The position numbers were made by a program, and so were the translations under genes. A stretch of 64,000 bases of DNA from Eudorina sp. 2006-703-Eu-15 (lineage: Eukaryota > Chlorophyta > Chlorophyceae > Chlamydomonadales > Volvocaceae), in NCBI GenBank assembly GCA_003117195.1, contig BDSI01000029.1, forward strand, positions 124,001-188,000, in the 5' to 3' direction. Positions 23,255 to 34,476 of the stretch are shown here, piece by piece. Each line of letters starts with the position of its first letter. Position 1 is the first letter of the stretch. Below the pieces are notes generated by a model that did no database searches, was not told the origin of the DNA, and saw only the letters and a program-made list of their open reading frames with translations.

Positions 23255-25772
23255 ATGGGACTCGACACCCGCGTCAGCATTTCATGGCCGGGTTGCGGCG
23301 TTATGGTCTTTTGGCAGTTGGGTAAGTGGCGATGTGGCACAGCGTTTTGGAGACCCGCGGGGGGAGCGCACCATGACTCAGCTCAACCACAACGTGACGC
23401 CCGCAGGCGTTTTGAAAGGGTTGTCGAGATTCATGGATACTTCTATGGTTCCTATGTTGGGCAGCTCCAGCGGCGCCCTAGTTACTGCGATGGCCGCGTG
23501 TCAGGTCAGCGCTGAGGATGCCGCCACGGAACTGCAGCAGTTGCTCAAGTGCAACTCGGTCCGGACGCGGCGGCTCGGCCTTTTCGGCGTGCTGGGTGAG
23601 TGCATACGGCTTCGAATCAAAACCCAGGAGGGCGTCCAGACAAACGTGGTTTGTGGGATCAACGCGACGGCTTCCCAATCAAGTCCGTCAGTTGGAGGGG
23701 CTCAGCAGTCTGTCCACACGTAGCAGGACGTAGGGCACCACCGTGGCTAAACCACGCTAGCCCAGTCTCAATCTGTGTACAGCGCAGAACCCCATCATCA
23801 CAGAAATCACGGACGTGCACCACGTCGCCCCCTGCTGGTCAGCCCCCCCCCTGTCAAGGCACACGCGGACACAAGGGCCTTCGCGTCCCATCAATCGCAA
23901 TACCGCAGTCCTTGGCGTCAATCGGCCGATCCGCCATCCCCGCCGTTGCCGCAGGCAACATCACCCGGACATGGCTGGAAAGCTGCCTACCCAACGACGC
24001 GGGTGAGCATGCCTGCCGGAACACCAGGTCGGGATACAGGTCCACCTTGTAACGTTGGCCTGCCAGCCTACCCCACCCCTGGTGTGCGGTGCGCTGCTCT
24101 CCAAGCGGACGCGCGCGGTGGAGGCTGGGTCAGCCGGGTGGCCGCGGCAGAGAGTTGGGACGAGCCGTCGGGTGGTCTGAGCCTGCCGCGAGGGCGCTCT
24201 GGGGTGGCGGTGGTGCACGCGACGGGCGGCGACCCCTCCAGGGGGGCCCGTGGGGGCCTGCCACGGCCGCCCAGGTGCCTTGGGCGGGGTTCCTGACCTC
24301 CACTGCCCCGGCCCCCATGCCGCCCATCATTGCGCCCTGCCCGCAGGCGCCCTCCTGTCCCGCCGATCCACAATCCTGCTAACGGAGCTCCCACTGCTGA
24401 GGACCGTCCACATCACCAACTTCGCGTCGAAGCAGGCACGTTCGAGTGCAGCCTGCCGTCCGGCCCGGCTCCGTGGGTCTTGCTTGCATGCATGGATGCA
24501 TGGATGGGCCTGCATTACCTAATGCGCGTGCGGAGAAAGACATGGCCTTACGACTTTCTCCTGGCTTCTCAAGTCTCGTGTTGTGTGAATCCGGGGCGCC
24601 GCAGGATGTGATGGACGTGGCCATGGCGTCAGCCCACCTGCCCCTCGTGCTGGACGGAAGCTGGTAGGTGGCTGCCCGGGGCGAGTCAGCCGACGCATTG
24701 ACTACCCGGGCCCCGCACATGCCGTACACCCAGTTGCTTGCGCTCGCCTGCGACCTCTAGAGCCCGGGGACGCGGCGCTTGTGCTGCACGGCGCTGGCAG
24801 CTGCCACGCCAGGTGGATGGAATCCCCAACCCAAACCCTATCCCCAACCCAAACTCATACGGGTATGAGTACTCCCCTGGCATGTCGCCTGTATGTCCGG
24901 ATGTGAGGTACAGTCAGGCGGCCAGGAAAGGGCGTACCGAGCCGGTCCCAAGGAACTCCTGTCCTCCGCGGTTTTACGACAGGACTGTACTGTGATTCAT
25001 TCGACCGGACAGCACATGCGATGAATGCTAATGTTAATAAAAAAATGAAATTGAAAACACACGAACGCCACGCGCTGCGATGCAAATGTGTAGGTACGCG
25101 CTGTGCCGGCAAAGGCCGGTGATCGACGGCGGATTTTGGTGGTGGTGGCATCGCTGCGACAAGGCGTACCAAGTCCCCGGAGGCGCCTCGCCCGCGTCCC
25201 TGGCGCCTGCCGCCAGCGCAGCCGCCGCCGTCGTGAGCTCCGCCGGACCGGCCTCCCCTGCCGGCCTTGCGCACGCGATGCTGCCTGCCACTTCCGCGAG
25301 GAGTTACAGCAGCCAGGGGGCCGAGACGGAACTGCGTCCGGGACTCGGCGGCCTGCTGCAACTACCCGCAGCGGCGGCGGCAGCGGCGGCGCCGCCGCCG
25401 CCGCCGCTGGTGTCGTACAGCTCCCCGACGTCCTTTCTGGACTTCATAGCGGCGGACGTTCAACGGTCCTGGGCGCCGGATGTGGGTCTCGGTGGCGCGA
25501 CAACCTCCGGCGTCGCTGGCGCCCCAAACTCAGCCTCTGCCTTTCCCAGGCAGGTTGTCCGCTTCAGCAGCGGCGGTAATGGCATCAGCCCACAGGGCAG
25601 CTGCCCCGCTGTCGTACTGGTCCAGCCGTCCGACGACGCGGCGCTGGCGGCCGGCTGGCGGCGATACCGGCGGTGGCGGGCCGACGACCTGGCGGTGGCA
25701 CTGGAGATGATGCGCCATGGCGAGAATTACGGCAGCGGGCCGCTGCGGCGCCGGCTCGAGCAACTCTGCTGA
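23255..25772 (+). CDS. Patatin-like phospholipase / acyl hydrolase
   Basis: Serine acyl hydrolase acting on glycerolipid esters. Exons 23255-23321, 23407-23595, 23955-24002, 24347-24435, 24605-24663, 25094-25772 give 1131 nt, 376 residues. Oxyanion-hole motif: SWPGCGVMVFWQLG (residues 10-23). Nucleophile elbow: MLGSSSGALV, Ser43. Then ITRTWLESCLP, STILLTELPLLRTVHITNF, DVMDVAMASAHLPLVLDG, and the catalytic Asp motif VIDGGF with Asp162. The order and spacing fit the patatin fold, and the short DGS/VIDGG end resembles algal and protist patatin-like proteins. The C-terminal third (after about residue 175) is Ala/Pro-rich with a final basic/amphipathic stretch. No signal or transit peptide is seen before the first motif, so the protein is probably cytosolic or peripheral. 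Intron 4 starts with GC rather than GT (after 24435). Confidence 0.86.
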
Positions 25773-27253
25773 CGACACGGAGCCTGAACGGCCGGGGATA
25801 GATTTTTGCGGGGTATATTCCCCCGTGCAGATCGACACGGAAGCGATAGGGGAGCCGTTAGGGCGCTGTGTGAACCACCCGGTTGGGGGCAAGCTGCCGG
25901 GCTGGATGACATCAGACGGGGCCTGGCTTGGTGATACCGTGATGTTCTCCTTGAGGTGTTTAGGCGAGCGACATCCCGTGTTCTCGTCAAGAATAAAAAC
26001 GAGCGCTTCGTGATGAGCTCCCCCGGTGCGCTTCCCGTGGTACGGTATGCCGTGCGGGGCGCGATGACGGAGGCGGGGAGGGTGCGATGACGGTGAGGTG
26101 GGCAGCGCGACGCGCCTCGCCCGCCGAGCCGCATTTTTGAACTGACTGGAATGAACCACTGAGGGGAACAACGAGTGAATGGAAGGTGACGGAGTGGAAT
26201 GAGTGAATGCAAGGTGGTACAGCGGGTACTGAAACGATGCGCATCAGGAGTGTTTGTGAGATGCTCACATATCGACCTCGCACTCGCTGCATTACGTGCG
26301 ATGATCCTCTCGATTCATCCGTCGTTTTCATGCGTCCTGCGGCCCGAGTTGGGCGACGTAGGGCGACCTCCGAGCGGAGCGGAGAGCTGTGGTGTTCGGC
26401 TGCAATCTGGATGTGTGGGGTTTGGGCCGTAGAACCGGTGGTAGAGACGGCCGCGTGATGTATTCAGTGGAAATGATATGTACAGCTGTGGTCAGGGAGC
26501 AACGTATCTGCCAGGCACTTCACGTAAGCCGGGGAACGCTGGTTACCGCAACACAGGGCAGCACCGGCACTGCAGGCAGCGAAGCCGTAGACTGATGAGA
26601 CTGGCATGACGACATGACAGCTATCTGGTGCTGACCAGTAAGTTGCAAAGAGTATTACCAAAGAACTCTCAGCAACACCAGACGCTTGTAGGGGTTCAAA
26701 CTGGAGGTTACAGTGGAGAGGACTGTGACGACTTGCGAGGTGCTTGATTGGGAGGGATTGAGGAACCCCATTGCCTTGCCGAGCTGCAGTTGCACAGCTC
26801 GACACAGCGACAATGCGATGATCACATAAGCGCAAACTTTGCCAGGCGTGCACATTGTTATCATGAGTTAGGGAGAGCGGCGTTGTCAGCACTGTCCCGT
26901 GGGTCCATGTCCATTGGCTGGTGCGTACAGCTGCAGCGCTAGTTAATTTAAACATCACATTAGGTCTGCATATTTAACAAATATATACCATGAGCTTCAG
27001 AACTGGAGGCGAATAGACATACCGTACGAAACACGAAATGCGGCACCGCTCAACAAAGCATTAGTTTTATCCTAATATGCAGCATACGCTTTGTACTGGC
27101 TGCACCCTTACAGTGTTTGCTCAACCACAATAGTGATTGCTCGTCCCATAAGTCGTACTGAAGTTTCTAAGTGTTGTTTTAATCTAGGTTCTATCTCTTC
27201 AGCAATGCACGATACTAGTGAAGAAAACACTCTGTCACTCTTAACATTTGCAG
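25773..27253. other. Intergenic region holding the unresolved 5' end of the EF-hand gene
   Basis: About 1.5 kb. The last 700 bp (26580-27250) are strongly AT-rich for this window. The first visible exon of the next gene begins at 27254 with no ATG, so at least one upstream exon should lie here. I could not identify it. No tandem repeats. Confidence 0.5.
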
Positions 27254-30200
27254 GTCATTGAAGCTCAATTTAACTCTTATCTACCGTATTCCATACCCGA
27301 GGTTGGTTCAGCGACTATAGAAATGGTGCAAGAGGTTTCTCTAGACAGCGCTATGCGGCGCCTGAAGCAACATGTCTTCAAGAACCGTATCCGAGTGAAG
27401 GAGTTCCTGATGGACTTCGACAAGCTGAATTCCGGATATGTTTTCCCCAACCACTTCCTAAGTGCCCTTAGGTACGTAAGACAAGTAGTTTTGCAACACT
27501 GCAACTGGTTGTCGGTTTCAATGCTACGCCCTTGTGTCCGGACGTCTGTAACGCCGGTTGTCACGATGCGTGTGCCAATTTTCATCTAAAACCGTAACGA
27601 ATAATGTCATCATTTCCAGATACTGAGTTCACAGCCTTGGGCTCTCCGCAGCATGGCAGGCATCGACCGCTACCTGAGCCCAAAGGAGCTGGAGATCATC
27701 TGTGAGACTTATAAAGTTAAGCGGGATGCCACGCTCGTAATGGTGGACACGCGCTCCTTCCTCCATGAGCTTGAGCTCGTCTTCACGATACCGGTAAGGG
27801 AGGCGCCGTGTTTCGGGCCTGCGCTTGTCCGTCGCCGCAATACAGACCGTGCCCGGCCCAGCTCCCTTCAACACCGACAACACAGGGACCGCAATGCCCA
27901 TAACCCCGATCTTCCCCGCCGCGCACCTGCATCCACGCCGTCGTTCTGCCTGTCCGCTGGCCACTGATACTCCGTTACCCCTCCTGTCTCCTCCCGAGCC
28001 CCAGCACCTGGAGAAGGACCCGCTCGTGGACGTGCCCCCAGAGCCGTCTGAGCTTCTGGACAAGACCCGCTACCTCAAGTCCTCGCGAGTGCTTCCCAAT
28101 CCGGAGCAGGAGACCGAGGTCCTTGCGCTCCTGGACCGCCTCAGTGACACGACCCTCAAGCGTGGACAGCCGGTCAAGGTGCGTTCCGCGTGAGGGATGA
28201 AGCGATTAGGGGATTAAGGCTGGAGCTCTTTTAAGTCGCTTCGGGATGCCCGAGATGGGGTGGGATGCGGAGAGCAGCACGCTCATGGCCCACTTGCTGG
28301 GTGGTGCTGCCGGGTGCCGCCGCTGTCGCACGATGACGTGACCGGTGCAGCCCGCAAAGGGCCATCACAGGTCCTACCTCCTTGGGGAGGAACTCTGCCA
28401 CCAGAGGCACGGCACGGGCGCTAATCAGCCGGTTCTGGAGGGATTCTGCCGCCCAAGGCACGGCACGAGCAGCGCTCCAAAAGCCTGGCTGGTTTGTCCC
28501 TTGGGCTACATGAGGGGGCTGCGTCTGTGGTGGTGCCTGTCCGACAAGGGTCAGCCCTCAGCAGATGCGGACGCGCGGCCCCGGGGGACGTTTCCTGTCT
28601 GAGTCGCGGTTGGCGCTGATCTGGGTCGCCGTCCAAAAAACCACTGACTTGGGTTGCGACGGTCCCCCCACCCCGACCACTCCCGCCCCCCGCCCCCTTA
28701 CGCAGGCTTTCTTCGACGATGCGGCACAAGACGACCACTCGGCCAAGCTCTTCGGCCACGTGACGGTCCCGCAATTCCGACAGGTGGGTACGGTATGCGT
28801 TGAGGAAAGGGATGGGACGTTGGGGGAGAGTGTTCCGTCCGGTTTGGGTGGTTTGGATATGGGCACAGTCGTGCGGACAGGAGGGTTGCCGCTGGTGTGT
28901 TGTGGGAGTGGGGGAGTGGGCGCGCCCGGCCGCAGCGGCGAACGCCTCGGGTGCTCGCGGGCAGTGAGGTTGCTGCCCTGAGGGGAAGGGACCGCAATGC
29001 CCGGGACCGCAGAGGACAGGTTGCATTGGGGCTGGCTTGGGTCCCGGCCGAGTGGAGATCCTGGCCGAACACGCGGATCAGGTCGGCAACGAACGCCCCA
29101 AGGGCTGTCAATGGGGGCACAGGCCTTCGAGGGCCGAGGGTCACTTTCGCAAGAAACACGGGTCACGGGGCGGGATGGCACTGCGGCCAAGCTGGAGCGC
29201 ACTGCAATGACTGGCCAGCGACTGGGCCGTGCCGGCTGCGATTGGGCGCATGCGCGGTGCTGGCACTGTGAAGGGCCTGCGTAGCAGGCCGAGCGCTTTG
29301 CACCCGCACCCAGGCTCCGTTCCTTCTCGGCCCAGCCAACTCGCCGTCAGGCTTGCGCCGACTGCCAGGGCCCTGCCACCGGTTATCCGCCTCCGGCTTC
29401 GATCCCGATCGCCCCTCCCCGGGATCCCTCCAACACCGTCGTCAGACCTCGACCCTGATCTGATCTCCGACCCCGATCTGATCGCCCGCAGGTGCTGACC
29501 ACCAAGCTGGACTGGGTTGTGTCCAACCCCGAGGTGGACCTGCTGGTGGCCAAGTTCCGCCACGAGGACAAGCCGGAGTTCGTCAACTACATTGCCTTTA
29601 GCTGCACGGTGGACCCGCCGGAGCGGTGGGTGCTGGGCCGAAAGCGGGGGGGGGGCCGGGGCGGGCGGGCGGACGCATTGCCGGACGGAGTGGTGGCTGG
29701 CTGTGGCGTGAGGGTGCATGCGCATTGGTGCTGATGGGCTTTGGGGTTAAATTGAAAAAAGAAATGAACCCGAAGAACGAACCCGGGCACACCCCGGCTT
29801 TGGGGTGTCGGGGCGGCGGTTGAGCCCTCAATCCTGCGGGGAGTATCCGGTAGGCCGTGAGGCTGAGCCGGCGTGAAAGCGTCGCGACAGGCAGGGCCAG
29901 ATGGGAGCAGGGGATGGCGGCACCCTACTCGTGTGAAAGGGGGAGGCTGTTCAGCGCTGGTGGGCGGCGGTGGGTGGCGGTTGCCCAGGTCGGGGCGAGG
30001 TGGAGTCGCATGTGTTGCTGCTTGATACGTGCCGCACACGCTTCAGTAACACACATACACACACACGCGCGGCCAGCCAGTGGCCATCGAGTGAGGAGGA
30101 CAGGCTTCGCTGCGGTCGCCAAGGCCGGCGCAGAACTCGAGGTTTTGGAGGGATTGCGGCTGGCGCGGGGCCACTATGAAACGGAATGGCAGTGGCAGCC

Positions 30201-30465
30201 GCTGGACTGCGGGTCCCGGGAGGGCAGCGTCGGCTGGATACGCGTACGCACACGTGCCCCTGCGCGGGTTGTCTGTGTGATTGTGTCTGTGACTCTGTGT
30301 GCTTGTGGGCGGTGGGAAGGATTGCGCGAGCCCACCGGGCGTGTCACAACCGCGGCCCCCTCCCCTACCTCTCACCCATCCCCAAAATACCAGATCCCTG
30401 AAGCGTTACTAACGTGCCAGCCCTGCCCCCCTTTCACACAAATCCGCAGGTACTACGACTGGTGA
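27254..30465 (+). CDS. EF-hand-type calcium-binding protein of flagellate protists, 5' end not found
   Basis: Exons 27254-27471, 27652-27793, 28005-28178, 28706-28783, 29492-29625, 30450-30465 (TGA) read through 253 codons. Characteristic text: VKEFLMDFDKLNSGYVFPNH, FLSALSMAGIDRYLSPKELE, TLVMVDTRSFLHELELVFTI, LEKDPLVDVPPEPSELLDKT, AFFDDAAQDDHSAKLFGHVT, EDKPEFVNYIAFSCTVDPPE. This is a divergent EF-hand-pair protein of a family I remember as widespread in flagellated algae, ciliates and oomycetes; its precise function is unknown to me. 'FDKLNSGYV' and 'DDAAQDDHSAKLFGHVT' occupy EF-loop positions but lack a full set of acidic ligands, so calcium binding may be lost. It begins in phase 0 at an acceptor (ACATTTGCAG), so the start codon is upstream. 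An alternative last exon is possible at 30539. Confidence 0.78.
29743..29772. repeat. Short intronic element E, copy 2
   Basis: GGGGTTAAATTGAAAAAAGA followed by AATGAACCC, in the last intron of the EF-hand gene. It matches the copy at 17602-17632. Confidence 0.7.
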
Positions 30466-33400
30466 ACTAACGGAGCTGCCCCTGAAATGTGCTTCTGCGC
30501 GGGCTTTTCCCCGCCCCTTGCAACTCGATTTCCGCAGGTACTTGCCGCCTCAGTGAGCGGCCCCAGATCGATCGGTCGGTCGGTCGGTCGGTGGTGTCCT
30601 AGGGCGGGCGAGCGCCGCTGGCTGTGTGCACAGCTGCGGCAGCTGCGCCCGCTGCGACTCGATGATACATTCTACTAGCGGATATCGGAATCCCGTTGCG
30701 CGGGCGGCATAGGAGCGGAGGCAGGGGTTGGGGGAAGGGGATGGGAAGTCCTCGCGGAACGCATTTTTGGGGGGGACCAGACGCGGGTTCCTGATGTGCG
30801 GAATGACGTGCACGTGAGCATCGACGTCACGGGTCGGGGGGGCTGAGAGGCCACTTGGTGCGGCGTAGAGCCACGCGATGGTCTTCGGGGCTGCGCGCAC
30901 GAATACGCCAGACTGCCCGACAAGGATACGCCATCAATATTATGTGTATATGTGATTGTGTACATGTGTCTTGTACTGCGACGGTGGCACGGCACAGGGC
31001 GCTGTGCCCCGACATCGGATCCGATAAGACTGATCAACTTCAGAGAGTCCTTTTGAAGAACGCCTGGCCGGCTGGTAGTCATTTGGTGTTCCGTTACGAG
31101 TGGCCGGGCTCCACCGAGGACCACGCGCGCGCCGGGGCGGCGGGCACCCCTCAAGTGCCCGCGTCTGTGGAGCTAACTTGTCGGTCGTCGAGCAAGCAAG
31201 CAGTGGGGGCCGTGCTGTGTTTGCGCTACACGGACGCGACGGAGTGTAGACATGGCTTGCCAACGGTCTGCAAATGAAAATATGGTCCTGTGAGGCGCAT
31301 GTCATAGGTCATAGCCGCGAGGCACGTGTCGCATGTGACGGCAGGGGGGTATGGAGTGCCTAGGGTTCGGGTGTGAATGTGGAGGGGATGGAGCAGAAGC
31401 AACGGCGTCGGTGACGGCTGCCGGTTGGCCCCACCCGGTTGATGGAGCCCGAGCCAATGGCAGGACAGCGAAACACACGGCCTTCTGGCTGAAGGCCAGT
31501 CAGGCAGACAGGGCCCGACTGACCAGCGCGACGTAGGGAGGCAAGCAGTTCAAGTGATGCAAGACTACCGTGCCTGCAAAAAAACGGATTCCGTGTGGTG
31601 GCGCCTGTCCTTTGTTGCAGCAAGTGAAACGCCCCAACAACTGTCCCGATTCCGACAGGACTGCCGCACAGGTCAATCACGAGTAGCGATCTACGCCCAC
31701 CACCACGAGTGGCGATCTACGCCCACCACCACGAGTAGCGATCTACGCCCACCACCACGAGTAGCGATCTACGCCCACCACCACGAGTGGCGATCTACGC
31801 CCACCACCACGAGTAGCGATCTACGCCCACCACCACGAGTAGCGATCTACGCCCACCACCACGAGTAGCGATCTACGCCCACCACCACGAGTAGCGATCT
31901 ACGCCCACCACCGAGCACCCAGCTGTTCCGTTGAAGGACACGTGTGTCGCAGGACTGGGTGCCCACCATGGGAGCATCAGGCGCCGGACACATCAGGCGT
32001 ACGGCACGCACGACACACGATGAAAGCCGTGCAGCCGTTCTAACACTTCTGACGCATCAACCTGTAGGTACGGACTGCGCGTTGCCGTTTCCTTCCGCAG
32101 CCCCCGCCCGAAGGCTTACCGCCGGCACATGATCCGCGCCAACCCACAAACCCGTCATGCGGCGGCGCAGTCACGAGCCTTCTGCGCGACGCCGTGCCGC
32201 GCCGATCCACTGAAGCGTACAGGGCCGCATACGGCCTAACCAATATGCAATTCGTGACAGCCCGCGTGGGCGGCTTACTCCACTCGGGGACACCGGCAGT
32301 AAGGCCCAGAGAGCGCCTTTCAGGACTTGGTGTACCGTACCGTCATGCGACGCAACATGAGCCCTCAGCAGAAGGGCGCCCGCGCTGAAGCTGGCGAGAG
32401 ACGGATGCAGGGGCTGCAACCTGCGAAGACCCGTGGGTCCGCACACGGTAGAACACGTCCCGCGTCCAGAGCTGAGATCGTACCCGTGCGTGGGGCGTGG
32501 CAAATGAGACACGCGGACTCGCATCGGCTGTGCATTACAACCGTTTGACACACTCTCTGAAGATTCCGGACCCATCCAAAATCTTATCTTCTCTCTGCCG
32601 CGGGTGCAGGCAGGGACAACGCCCTCCCTCGCCCCTCGCTCGGGACCCTGCGCCCAGCTCTACCGTCGCGGGGTGCGCTCCGCCGCAGGCCGCCTCCGAC
32701 ACAGACCGGACGGCCTGCCGAACCCAACAGCAGCCTCCCCAGCCCGAGCCCGGCCGCCGCACAACCATGCCGCGCGAGCTCCTTCACGTCTCTCCCCCGG
32801 ACAAGACGAGGCAAGGCAAGGGTCACACACAAGCGCGCACCCGCAGGGCCGCAGCGCGGTGCGGGTCTCGGCGCCGGGTCTTGCCACAGAACCCCATTCC
32901 GAACGGCCATCCAATCACACTTCACACACAACGCGACGCCGCTGCAGGGATGTGGAAAAACCAGCGGCGTTGGTATCAAAAAAGCTCAGAAGCAGCTGAG
33001 CACCGAAGAACCCTTTCTCCCACCATTTCTCCCGATCCTCGAACATCAACGGGACTGTGCTCCGAGGGCGAACCGCCCCATCCTTTCCGCGCCCACCCAC
33101 ACCCCGCACCCTGATGCCGCCCCCACGACGGCAATCATACGGCCCAATACACCCTGGCGTTGGCGGATTCCACACCACGCGCCGGCGGGGTTGCGGGGCG
33201 GCCGGGCCCTCTCGCAACACCCTCCCTACGCTCGACCTCTCTACTCCGCCGCGAGAGAGCTCAGGCATCACTCGGCCCCGCTCCGAGCCGGGCAGTGGTG
33301 GACAAGGGCAGGGGTGACCCCGACCCGCCGGCCGGCCGGCAGTCAAGTCGCTCCACACCACGCCACAGACAGCCGACCGGGCCCTCACCGGTCCTCTATC

Positions 33401-34476
33401 CCGAGTTGTTCACACACATACTCACGAACACGAACACACTCGACACAAACACACACACACACACACGCGCGCGCGCCACACGCGCAAGCGAGAAACACAC
33501 ACAACAATAATAAATGTGCGAACTCACCGACCCACACAGAACCTGCCTGCCTGGACGCCCGCCCCCCACCGCACCGGCCGGCCATCCGACGCCACCAGAC
33601 GTCCTCCCCCCGCATGGTGATCCCGGGGCCAAGAGGCGGGCCAACCACCCCATGCAGGAGCTGCAGCCGCAGGAGCTGCCCTGGTCGTGGACCTCCGCAG
33701 TCGCCTCCACAGCGCCCTGCGGGTTGCACCTCACCTCACATCTCGCCTGCCCCCGCCCCTCGGGCGCCCCTCGTGACCCCTCGGCTCCCGGCTCAGCTCA
33801 TCCAGCTGTCGGCTCGGAGTCCCTCCCGAGACGGGGGTCCATCCAAAACCCTCGGACAAGCCAAACGAAACGAAGCCCGGGGAAGGCCACGAGGCCCCAG
33901 TCGTCCCCTTCTCAGCCCCCGACGGACCACTCCGCCGGCAGGTACACACACGCAGCACGTCCCCGGCATCTCTGAAAGAGAGTCCATACCGCAACGGCGG
34001 ACCGCGCTCGGGCGTGGCCTACTCGACCACCGGAAGGGCCCCTACGGGACGGCACGAATCGGGCCCGCACAGCCGGCCACGACGGGCGCGCCGGCCCACC
34101 CACAGCTGTTAGGGAGCTCTGTCCCTACGCACAGGGACAGGGACGCCGCGGCGGGTGGCAACTGCCGCGCAGCTCGCCACCGGCCCGTGGCCCACCTCGC
34201 ACGCCCTGAACGTGACGGCGCTTCTCTCCTCGAACATGTAGCTCCCTCCGGCGCATCCCCGGGACCAAGGCCTCGCCACAGCCGCCGCGTCGGGACGAGC
34301 CCCCGAGCCCCCGACCCAATCGGTCCTGCCCACCGCAACCCTTGCGCGCAGACAGAGAGGCAAGCTGGGCCGGAGGGGCCTGCGCAGCAGCCGGCCACTC
34401 GGACGCGGTGGGCGGGGAGCAGGGGATTTAAACGTGGCCGCGGCGGCGCGCGAGGGAATGCGTGCGCTGCGCCCTT
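30466..34476. other. Convergent intergenic region with a minisatellite; no gene recognised
   Basis: About 4 kb between two convergent genes (EF-hand, plus; HCF244, minus), so it should hold two 3' UTRs. The 429-residue plus-strand frame at 33191-34480 is Arg/Pro/Thr/His-rich, contains a CA-repeat-derived segment and has no family features, so it is not accepted. Simple CA/GT runs occur at 30050-30070 and 33445-33500. Confidence 0.6.
31680..31912. repeat. 26-bp minisatellite, nine copies
   Basis: The unit GAGTAGCGATCTACGCCCAC plus CACCAC is repeated nine times with A/G variation at one site (GAGTAGCG versus GAGTGGCG). Confidence 0.95.

Noticed and set aside
31680..31912. Nine evenly repeated 26-bp units considered as a CRISPR-like array
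   Set aside because: The units are directly adjacent without variable spacers, in a eukaryotic genome. This is an ordinary minisatellite.
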